A stretch of DNA of 5,293 nucleotides from Nitrospirota bacterium (GTDB lineage: Bacteria > Nitrospirota > Thermodesulfovibrionia > Thermodesulfovibrionales > UBA6898). The notes under the pieces were generated by a model. That model was not told the DNA's origin. It ran no database searches and was given only the letters and a program-made list of their open reading frames with translations. The position numbers and the translations under genes were made by a program. The DNA lies in assembly GCA_029858145.1 (NCBI GenBank), contig JAOUFP010000231.1, positions 1 through 5,293 of the forward strand, written 5' to 3'. Below are positions 1-5,293 of the stretch, piece after piece (positions within the stretch are counted from its first letter, which is position 1; each line of letters begins with the position of its first letter).

Positions 1-157
1 AATTTGACTGTTGTTGAAATCAGTCTGCTTGCTTGACAGTGTGAATCTTCTTCAGCGACGAGATGTCTGGCAAAGGATCAGCGATGATAGCTTTTTCCGC
101 GCTCATACCTGTCATTTGACCGGTTCAATTGCATTTTGGGGTTAAGCAAAAAAGTAA
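1..157. repeat. Diverged intergenic repeat, copy A
   Basis: This segment aligns without gaps to 3849-4005 at a constant offset of 3848. Over the core, 14-133 against 3862-3981, I count 78 identical bases of 120. The best-kept blocks are TTGAAATCAGT at 14-24, GCTTTTTC at 90-97 and TCAATTGCA at 125-133. Similarity fades after about 157 and may continue left of the window edge. Read on the minus strand, the copy begins just after the stop codon of the ClsB-like gene (167-169), and copy B sits in the same place behind the kinase gene. No terminal inverted repeats or target-site duplications are evident. It could be an old mobile-element or gene remnant, a 3' UTR or RNA element, or a member of a dispersed intergenic repeat family. 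The similarity is directly visible; its nature is unknown. Confidence 0.7.
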
Positions 158-166
158 CAAGGCTTT

Positions 167-1330
167 TCAGAGCTTTCTTCGGAAGAGAGTGAAGAAATGC
201 TCTTTGAGTTTTTCAATCAGCGGTCTTTGACGCCAATCCGGCAAGGTGATTTCTTCGGATTTTTTCAGGTCTTCATTGAAGATTCCGGCCATCTGCTGCC
301 CAAACTCAGTATCGATGATCCCGACATTCCCTTCATCATTACGCCGCAGAGACTGAAAGTCAAGGTTGGCCGAACCGATAATGCTCCATAGTCCATCAAA
401 GACAGACGTCTTTGCATGGAGAATTTCGCCGCGGTAATTAAATATCCTGACACCTGACCTGAGAAGCTTTGCAAAAAAAGCACGGCCGGCGTAGTGCGCT
501 GCGAAAACGTCTGACCTTCCGGGTAAAAGCAATTTTACCTCAACGCCCCTTTTCACCGCATTTTCAAGTATCTGGAGCATCCTTCTGCTCGGGGTAAAGT
601 AGGCTGTTGTCAGGAAGATGCTTTTGCGGGCGTTGTTGATGCCATAGTAGAGGAGCTTTCTCATCTGCCGCCTGCCCTTTGCTGAGCTCGCGAATATCGG
701 CAGGACCGGGAGTCCGTCTTTCATCGGTCCGATGGTTTTTTGAAAGGGAATGGGCGTTCCCTTCCATATCATCCAGCTCCTGCTGAATTCTTCCAGTAGT
801 TTCTCTGCGATCGGCCCCTCCAGGAATATGCCGGTGTCCCTCCATCCCCTTTTTTTCCTGAGGACATGATACCCTCTGTATTCATTCGCGATGTTCAGAC
901 CGCCAGTGAACGCTATCTCTCCGTCAATGATAATCAGTTTCCGGTGGTCCCTGTGGACGTAATGAAGCGGGGAAGTCCATTTGAAAGGACGTGATGCCCT
1001 TATCTGAATACCCGCCTCCCTGAGATATTTCCAGAATTTCATTGGCGTGAAGAGCGAACCGAAGTGGTCGTAAAGGATATAGACCCTGATGCCTTCGAGT
1101 GACTTTTCCTTAAGGATTTCGGCCAGCTCCCTGCCGGTCTCGTCGTCCCTGAATATATAGAACGCCAGGCAGATAAGTTCTTTCGCGTTTTTCAATGACT
1201 CAAATATGACCTGGAACGATTCCTGTTCCCTCCAGAGGAGGGTGACTTTATTGCCGTCAGTAAAATGAGAACCGTAGATCCTTTGGATATTTTTTCTCGA
1301 AAAATACGGGTTGAGATCAGATGCGCTCAT
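167..1330 (-). CDS. clsB: Cardiolipin synthase / phospholipase D-family protein, soluble ClsB-like
   Basis: This is a phospholipase D superfamily enzyme of about 387 residues with two HKD motifs. Counting from the ATG at 1330, motif 1 is H129-K131-D136 (HRKLIIID, then GEIAFTGGLNIAN). Motif 2 is H305-K307-D312 (HAKTSVFD), followed by GSAN at 319-322. In this family the two motifs form one active site that moves phosphatidyl groups through a phosphohistidine intermediate; cardiolipin synthases join phosphatidylglycerol to a second phospholipid at the membrane face. There is no N-terminal pair of membrane helices as in ClsA, and the length is close to E. coli ClsB (413 residues), so ClsB is the nearest label. 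The true acceptor lipid cannot be read from sequence. A GTG at 1357 would add nine residues (start MQFRQLCIC) and has AGGGA almost touching it, which is poor spacing. An in-frame TGA lies just upstream. I prefer the ATG, although it has no clear Shine-Dalgarno sequence. The gene is divergent from pepA. Confidence 0.88.
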   Translation of the reverse strand: MSASDLNPYFSRKNIQRIYGSHFTDGNKVTLLWREQESFQVIFESLKNAKELICLAFYIFRDDETGRELAEILKEKSLEGIRVYILYDHFGSLFTPMKFWKYLREAGIQIRASRPFKWTSPLHYVHRDHRKLIIIDGEIAFTGGLNIANEYRGYHVLRKKRGWRDTGIFLEGPIAEKLLEEFSRSWMIWKGTPIPFQKTIGPMKDGLPVLPIFASSAKGRRQMRKLLYYGINNARKSIFLTTAYFTPSRRMLQILENAVKRGVEVKLLLPGRSDVFAAHYAGRAFFAKLLRSGVRIFNYRGEILHAKTSVFDGLWSIIGSANLDFQSLRRNDEGNVGIIDTEFGQQMAGIFNEDLKKSEEITLPDWRQRPLIEKLKEHFFTLFRRKL

Positions 1331-1338
1331 GCATATAC

Positions 1339-1367
1339 ATAATTGCCGAAATTGCACTCCCTGTCAA
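1339..1367 (-). promoter_or_regulatory. Candidate sigma-70 promoter for the ClsB-like gene
   Basis: On the minus strand a perfect TTGACA (1367-1362) is followed, after a 17-base spacer, by AATTAT (1344-1339), which matches four of six TATAAT positions. Transcription would begin about 1332, so the ATG at 1330 would be almost leaderless and the GTG at 1357 would not be transcribed. The good -35 box and ideal spacing support it. The weak -10 box and the very short leader argue for caution. Confidence 0.3.
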
Positions 1368-1473
1368 TCCTTGGGTGAAAATCGTTTCGCCGGCCGGTGC
1401 TTCTTATATGGATATTTTCGGCAGAAATAAGATAAAATAACAGAGCGGTAATATATCAGATCGCAAGAAATTA

Positions 1474-2928
1474 ATGAAGATATCCATCAAGAATATAAAG
1501 GGGGAAGATTGCGCGTGCGATGCGCTCATCTTGCCTGTTTCCGAGGATGGCGAAGAGACTCTGACGATGCTGCCCCGGGAAATACAACCTCTTATCAAAA
1601 GGGTTTTTTCAAGGGAATTCTCGGGCAAACAGAATGAAGTCTTTTTGATGAACGCGCCCGAGTCTGTTGCGCCTCAAAGGCTCCTTCTCGTCGGCCTCGG
1701 CAAAAAGGAACAGGTCTCCGCAGAGAAGCTTCGGCAGGCCGGAGGGAAGGCAGCAACCTATCTTCGCGACATGGGGATGAAAAAGGTCGCGCTCTCGACC
1801 GATTTTCTGCATGGACTGAATTTCTCTCCCGCTGAATTCATTGAAGGTTCACTGCTAGGCCTCTATACCTATAAACGGTACCGGAAAGAAGAACCCAACA
1901 AGAAGTCTCTTGAGAGTATTACGGTACTGGCGAAATCTGACAAAGAGCTCACCGAAGAATTAAGGCAGCGTGAAGTTGCGTCTGAAGCTGTCTGTTTCGC
2001 GAGAGATCTGGTCAACACGCCTGCGAATGATATGACGCCGGCACATCTTGCAAAGATTGCCTTATCTTTGAAAGGAAAGAATCTTTCAGTCAGGGTCCTG
2101 GACAAAAAAGACGCGAAGAAGCTTGGCATGGACGCCTATCTTGCTGTTGCGAAGGGATCGAACGAAGAACCCAAATTTATCGTGCTCGAGTATAAAGGAT
2201 CGAAAGGCGCGCCCGTTGTCCTCATCGGCAAGTCGGTAACCTTTGACAGCGGAGGAATATCTCTGAAGTCCTCGGAAGGCATGGAGAAGATGAAATACGA
2301 CATGGCAGGAGGAGCAGCTGTCCTTGGGGTTATGAAGGCCGCTGCCGCTTTGCGGTTGCCGGACCATCTCATCGGGATACTTCCCGCGACTGAAAACCTT
2401 CCCGGAGGGACTGCCACAAAACCCGGGGATGTGGTAAAATCTCTTAGCGGCAAGACGATCGAGATTATCAATACTGATGCAGAGGGGCGGCTTATTGTCG
2501 CAGACTCGATTGAGTATGCAAAACGCCTGAAGCCAAGGGCTATTATCGATATCGCTACCCTGACCGGCGCGTGCTTAATCGCCTTCGGCAATGAAGCGAT
2601 AGCGATGATGGGCAATGACCGGAAACTGCTCGATGCACTGAAAGTATCCGGAGAAAAGACGTACGAACGTGTTTGGGAAATGCCGCTTTTTGAGGAATAC
2701 AAAGAATATCTGAAGAGCGACATTGCCGATATCAGGAACATCGGCGGCAGAAACGGGGGACTTGTCACCGCAGCCTATTTCCTGTATGAATTTGCCGGAG
2801 ACACCCCCTGGGTTCATCTTGATATCGCGGGGACCGCATGGATCGAAAAGGAAAAGCCCCATATGCCAAAGGGCGCGTCCGGCGTGGGAACAAGACTTAT
2901 TCTGGATTTAATAAAGGGGTTGAAATGA
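1474..2928 (+). CDS. pepA: Leucyl aminopeptidase PepA (peptidase family M17)
   Basis: This complete 484-residue M17 aminopeptidase is a cytosolic, usually hexameric enzyme that removes N-terminal residues, preferably leucine, from peptides using two metal ions. The C-terminal catalytic domain has the signature NTDAEGRL at 333-340. The expected metal ligands are K253, D258, D276, D335 and E337, with catalytic K265 and R339. All seven sit exactly 17 positions before their E. coli PepA counterparts (K270, D275, D293, D352, E354, K282, R356), so the catalytic domain appears intact and ungapped through this stretch. Residues 1 to about 160 are the variable N-terminal domain. The ATG at 1474 gives a normal N terminus (MKISIKNIKG); the ribosome site is weak (GCAAGAAA upstream). 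The last codons overlap the start of the phospholipase gene by ATGA, so the two are probably one transcript. PepA is also a DNA-binding regulator in E. coli, but nothing here shows whether this protein has that role. Confidence 0.97.
   Translation: MKISIKNIKGEDCACDALILPVSEDGEETLTMLPREIQPLIKRVFSREFSGKQNEVFLMNAPESVAPQRLLLVGLGKKEQVSAEKLRQAGGKAATYLRDMGMKKVALSTDFLHGLNFSPAEFIEGSLLGLYTYKRYRKEEPNKKSLESITVLAKSDKELTEELRQREVASEAVCFARDLVNTPANDMTPAHLAKIALSLKGKNLSVRVLDKKDAKKLGMDAYLAVAKGSNEEPKFIVLEYKGSKGAPVVLIGKSVTFDSGGISLKSSEGMEKMKYDMAGGAAVLGVMKAAAALRLPDHLIGILPATENLPGGTATKPGDVVKSLSGKTIEIINTDAEGRLIVADSIEYAKRLKPRAIIDIATLTGACLIAFGNEAIAMMGNDRKLLDALKVSGEKTYERVWEMPLFEEYKEYLKSDIADIRNIGGRNGGLVTAAYFLYEFAGDTPWVHLDIAGTAWIEKEKPHMPKGASGVGTRLILDLIKGLK
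2913..2927 (+). promoter_or_regulatory. Ribosome binding site and ATGA overlap fixing the phospholipase start
   Basis: AAAGGGG at 2913-2919 lies five bases before the ATG at 2925, inside the last codons of pepA. That ATG shares bases with the pepA TGA at 2926-2928. The site decides the start: an ATG 29 codons earlier, at 2838, would place a basic tail in front of the signal peptide. The arrangement is typical of translational coupling. Confidence 0.8.
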
Positions 2929-3689
2929 GGCTTTTTAAATTATCGTTCATTATAGCTTTCCTGCTTATTCCCGCAGTTTCATTTGCCTGGGGGCCGCTGA
3001 CCCATATTTACCTTGGCAATGAGTTGTTCTCCCTGGGGGCGCTCCTGCCCGCCGGACTTCTGGAAATCATGCGGCGCTACCGGAAAGATTTTCTTTACGG
3101 AACACTTATGGCGGATATCATCATCGGGAAAAAGTATATGCCTGATAACAAGAGCTCTCACAGCTGGGAGGTTGCCTTTGATCTTATGCGCTCGGCAAGA
3201 ACAGACCAGCAAAAGGCTTTTGTCTATGGGTACATGAGCCATCTCGCTGCTGATACCGTAGCACATCATACGTACACCGCAGACAGAAAAAACATCGGGC
3301 ATACGCTGATGGAAATGAAGGCCGATGCCATCATCGACAAGAGATACTGGTTTCAGGCTATCGCCATAGACAGAAAGACCCAGGTTAGAAATGATCTTTT
3401 CCTCGAGAATTCCCTCGAAAGGTTTATGTTTTCCTTCAAGACGAACAAGCGGATTTTCAAGGGCATGCTCTTGTTTTCAGTGATCAATCAGCAGAAGATC
3501 GGGGATTTCATCGACAGGAACCTTGCCACTTCAATTCCGGTGCGGGAAAAGATTGAAAAGCTGCATGAGGAGTCCCTTGACAGTATTATCGATCTTTTTC
3601 AGAAATGGGAATCGTCGGATGTCGTAAATATAAGTCCCAGCGGTATTATACATAAGGGAAAACTGGCAAAGACCTTTTTTGCTTCATAA
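2925..3689 (+). CDS. Secreted zinc-dependent phospholipase C family protein
   Basis: This 254-residue protein starts with a clear signal peptide: basic MRLFK, a hydrophobic stretch to about residue 17, and likely cleavage in VSFA|WGP after A21. The mature protein would begin with W22. In the Bacillus cereus/Clostridium zinc phospholipase C family the N-terminal Trp is itself a zinc ligand. The other expected ligands can be matched in order: H27, D64, H79, H106 and D110 (HLAAD), H114 or H115, and H126 with E130 (HTLME). The 106/110 and 126/130 pairs have the same four-residue spacing as H118/D122 and H142/E146 of the B. cereus enzyme. Such enzymes hydrolyse phospholipid head groups outside the cytoplasm. 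The substrate here is unknown, and homologues in environmental bacteria are largely uncharacterised. The last 120 or so residues look helical and charged, with no C2/PLAT membrane-binding domain like that of alpha-toxin. The gene is coupled to pepA. Family membership is well supported; actual activity is inferred. Confidence 0.85.
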   Translation: MRLFKLSFIIAFLLIPAVSFAWGPLTHIYLGNELFSLGALLPAGLLEIMRRYRKDFLYGTLMADIIIGKKYMPDNKSSHSWEVAFDLMRSARTDQQKAFVYGYMSHLAADTVAHHTYTADRKNIGHTLMEMKADAIIDKRYWFQAIAIDRKTQVRNDLFLENSLERFMFSFKTNKRIFKGMLLFSVINQQKIGDFIDRNLATSIPVREKIEKLHEESLDSIIDLFQKWESSDVVNISPSGIIHKGKLAKTFFAS

Positions 3690-3703
3690 GAGTTGCCTGC
3701 TTA

Positions 3704-3738
3704 AAAAGATACTCTTTATCTCCGGAGTAATCCTTTTA
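3704..3738 (+). terminator. Weak candidate terminator after the phospholipase gene
   Basis: AAAAGATACTC at 3704-3714 can pair with GAGTAATCCTTTT at 3725-3737 around a 10-base loop, with one bulged A and one mismatch. It lies 15 bases after the phospholipase stop and ends in CTTTTA. The stem is A/T-rich and imperfect and there is no long T run, so this is only a candidate. Confidence 0.25.
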
Positions 3739-3848
3739 CATTCGTCATTCCGTTTCCATTTCTCACTGGAAAAGTTTTCTCGCCCGGGAAATGCGGCAAT
3801 CAGTCAGTCATGGCAGGCATACAAGTATAAAAACCTTTTGTAATAAAG

Positions 3849-4005
3849 CATTTAGCTGCCTTTGAAATCAGTTTGTTTGTATAATAAGGTGAAGTCGATT
3901 CAGACAGCAGACGTCCTGCAACGGTGCAGCATTGACGGCTTTTTCTGTGCACAGGCGGTTTTTTGGCGCAGATCAATTGCAGTTTTTGTTTCAGGCGAAA
4001 GGCAA
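3849..4005. repeat. Diverged intergenic repeat, copy B
   Basis: This is the partner of 1-157, aligned without gaps at an offset of 3848. Identity is 78 of 120 in the core (3862-3981) and falls off on both sides. On the minus strand it starts within about 20-45 bases after the kinase stop (4025-4027), mirroring copy A behind the ClsB-like gene. Two minus-strand TGA triplets, at 3975-3973 and 3870-3868, are kept at the same positions in copy A (127-125 and 22-20). An A/T-rich block at 4002-4024 separates the repeat from the kinase stop. The function is unknown. Confidence 0.7.
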
Positions 4006-4024
4006 ATTTTTTTGCGGCTTTTTT

Positions 4025-5293
4025 CTATCGGGGCAGTATCAGGAAAAAATTGTTTCCGTATTGCGTGGGTTCGTAGCCGACGATACCGCCATGCAGCTCA
4101 ACAGTGGTCTTGATGAAGGCGAGGCCGTGTCCGGTGCCGGGCCTGTTGAGAACGTTGCTCCCGCGGTATTCATCCTCGAAGATTTTATCCCTGTCTTCCG
4201 GAGGGATATGGGGACCCGTGCTGAACACATTGTATTTGATGCCGTCTTTACCGTGGCCGAAATAATCCCGGATGATCTCGTGGCCGTAGGAGATATATTT
4301 TTTCCTCTCTCCTGAATCAGTGATGATCTCCTCGGTATATTTCAGCGCGTTCGAAAAGAGATTGGCATATACCTGGGCCATGAGACCGATATCGACTACG
4401 CTGACTGTTTCCTGGTCTGGTATACCGCTTGCCTGGTAATTAACCGAGATTCCCATATTGCTGAATTTGTGAATGAAGCGCTCAAGCTGAGGCTGCACCA
4501 CATCTCTGTTTATGTAACATTGTTTGGTGAGAAGAGTGAGGCGTCCTTTGTCAAAATGGCTCCTGCGGAGCAGGGTCTCGAGAAAAAGGCTCATGTTCTT
4601 ATGGTGTTTTTCTATGTTTTCGAGTTCTTCCATCAGCCCCCTGTTGATCTCATTCATTTCTGACAGAAGACCTTCCAGGAAAAGCCGGTCGTCCGGGAAT
4701 CCGCCGGCGTATTGCCCTGTTTCTTTTTCCAGTTGTATATTCTTTTCAATCTTGCGTCTCATATGCTTCAGATAAAGCTTGTAGATGATGTTAGGGGCGA
4801 TGATATTGTGTTCTATGTCAGCGACAAGGGAGCGGATGAACCTCAGATGTTCGATGTATTTTTCGAGTACGAGCTTGTTGTGAATGCTGTAGCCGATGCG
4901 GTTTGCGTATTTCTCAAGAAAGAGTTCGCTGTGAGGGCTCAGGTCAACTGCGGGATACACTTCAAGGAGGCCGAGGATATCATCCTTTGTTTTGAAAGGC
5001 AGCTGATCAATGAGCATTGTTTTTCCCCGTATGATCAGCACCAGGCTGTTCACATCCGTATAAAAGAGGTTTCCTTCCGATACGATTTCATAAGAAGGCG
5101 GGGTGTGCAACTGAATTCCTGCATCTTCAGTTGACGCGGCGAGTGACAGATCGTTTGTCTTCGGGTCGATCAGATAGAGCCTTGCGTCAAGGGCAAAGAA
5201 CCCTTTCGGGATTGCGACACAGAGGCTGTAAAAATCCTCAAGGCTGTCGAATTCCTGCGCAAGGTCGAAAAAGGTCGTCAGGGCGTTATTTTC
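4025..5293 (-). CDS. GAF-domain sensor histidine kinase, C-terminal part (5' end outside window)
   Basis: The reading frame stays open through the window edge, giving 422 visible residues; the true start lies beyond 5293. The TTG at 5110 is an internal leucine codon, because 61 in-frame codons precede it and continue the same domain. Numbering from the edge, residues about 8-145 read as a GAF sensory domain (LYLIDPKTNDLSLAAS early; ILGLLEVYP and FLEKYANRIGYSIHNK late). The phosphoacceptor box is DIEHNIIAP with H162. A long helical, charged segment follows to about 240. The ATPase domain has the N-box NLFSNALKYT (from N311), a G1-like STGPHIP (358-364), the F-box KIFEDEY and the G2-box GTGHGL (386-391), and the protein ends FFLILPR. 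Such kinases autophosphorylate on His and pass phosphate to a response regulator; none is in view. No membrane segment appears in the visible part. The ligand is unknown. The gene converges on the phospholipase gene. Confidence 0.9.
   Translation of the reverse strand, partial: ENNALTTFFDLAQEFDSLEDFYSLCVAIPKGFFALDARLYLIDPKTNDLSLAASTEDAGIQLHTPPSYEIVSEGNLFYTDVNSLVLIIRGKTMLIDQLPFKTKDDILGLLEVYPAVDLSPHSELFLEKYANRIGYSIHNKLVLEKYIEHLRFIRSLVADIEHNIIAPNIIYKLYLKHMRRKIEKNIQLEKETGQYAGGFPDDRLFLEGLLSEMNEINRGLMEELENIEKHHKNMSLFLETLLRRSHFDKGRLTLLTKQCYINRDVVQPQLERFIHKFSNMGISVNYQASGIPDQETVSVVDIGLMAQVYANLFSNALKYTEEIITDSGERKKYISYGHEIIRDYFGHGKDGIKYNVFSTGPHIPPEDRDKIFEDEYRGSNVLNRPGTGHGLAFIKTTVELHGGIVGYEPTQYGNNFFLILPR

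Larger units (their letters stand above)
3690..4024. other. Convergent intergenic region without a supported gene
   Basis: These 335 bases separate the phospholipase stop from the kinase stop. The left half (3690-3848) has a weak hairpin at 3704-3737 and a small perfect 6-bp stem, TTTCCA/TGGAAA, at 3753-3772. The right half is repeat copy B. A perfect TATAAT occurs at 3880-3885 on the plus strand, but I find no matching -35 box and no gene behind it. The open frame running plus-ward from 3862 into the kinase gene has no ribosome site and becomes antisense to the kinase, so I do not call it. Confidence 0.6.

Noticed and set aside
141..147. GTTAAGC, similar to an integron attC core (GTTRRRY), at a gene end next to a repeat.
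   Set aside because: There is no paired complementary core at the other end, and copy B lacks the motif (GTTTCAG at that place), so this is not a cassette array.
2136..2768. Long minus-strand open frame opposite pepA (about 210 codons).
   Set aside because: It is a shadow of pepA, whose catalytic residues are all in place on the plus strand.
2838..2924. Upstream ATG extending the phospholipase by 29 residues.
   Set aside because: The extension is a basic out-of-frame reading of the pepA end and would bury the signal peptide. The ATG at 2925 has a strong ribosome site.
3880..3885. Perfect TATAAT on the plus strand.
   Set aside because: No -35 box at a usable spacing (TTGAAA is only 12 bases away), no gene downstream on that strand, and not conserved in repeat copy A.
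3803..4024. 74 sense codons continue in frame after the kinase TAG, up to a TGA at 3802-3800, suggesting stop readthrough.
   Set aside because: The kinase already ends normally (FFLILPR). The tail is Lys/Cys-rich with no domain likeness, and the matching frame of copy A is closed by TGA. An open run of this length is plausible by chance.
4002..4024. GCAAA-TTTT-TTTGC hairpin followed by GGCTTTTTT, resembling a plus-strand terminator.
   Set aside because: The stem has only five mostly A/T pairs, the T run is separated from the stem, and it lies over 300 bases after the nearest plus-strand gene.
3862..4113. Plus-strand open frame with a TTG start across repeat copy B and the kinase 3' end.
   Set aside because: It has no ribosome site and its distal part is antisense to a well-supported kinase. 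Only the repeat portion has a counterpart elsewhere, so it is reported as a finding and not as a gene.

Overview
The window reads as chromosomal DNA from a free-living Gram-negative-type bacterium, with about half G+C by eye, compact genes and mixed codon use. A secreted zinc-phospholipase-C-like protein, a soluble cardiolipin-synthase-type enzyme and a GAF-histidine kinase together would suit Nitrospirota or a deltaproteobacterial lineage. That placement is an impression from gene content and protein style; no rRNA or other strong phylogenetic marker is present.

Layout: bases 1-166 hold one copy (A) of a diverged repeat. A minus-strand gene for a soluble, two-HKD-motif phospholipase D/cardiolipin synthase (ClsB-like) follows at 167-1330, with a possible GTG start at 1357. 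A short divergent promoter region leads to pepA (1474-2928, +), a complete M17 leucyl aminopeptidase with every metal and catalytic residue in place. The pepA stop overlaps by ATGA the start of a secreted zinc-dependent phospholipase C family protein (2925-3689, +). A 335-base convergent gap (3690-4024) holds a weak hairpin and the second copy (B) of the repeat. From 4025 to the window end, on the minus strand, lies the C-terminal part of a GAF-containing sensor histidine kinase whose N terminus is outside the window.

How the genes fit together: pepA and the phospholipase gene form a translationally coupled pair. The ClsB-like gene diverges from them and the kinase gene converges on them. Two of the four proteins (ClsB-like and PLC-like) would act on phospholipids, one making cardiolipin and one cleaving head groups, but a shared pathway is only an inference from adjacency.

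The least expected signal is the pair of about 65% identical, gap-free intergenic segments (14-133 and 3862-3981). Each lies directly downstream of a minus-strand gene, about 3.85 kb apart. I cannot name this element. No defence system, CRISPR array, tRNA or insertion sequence is visible.
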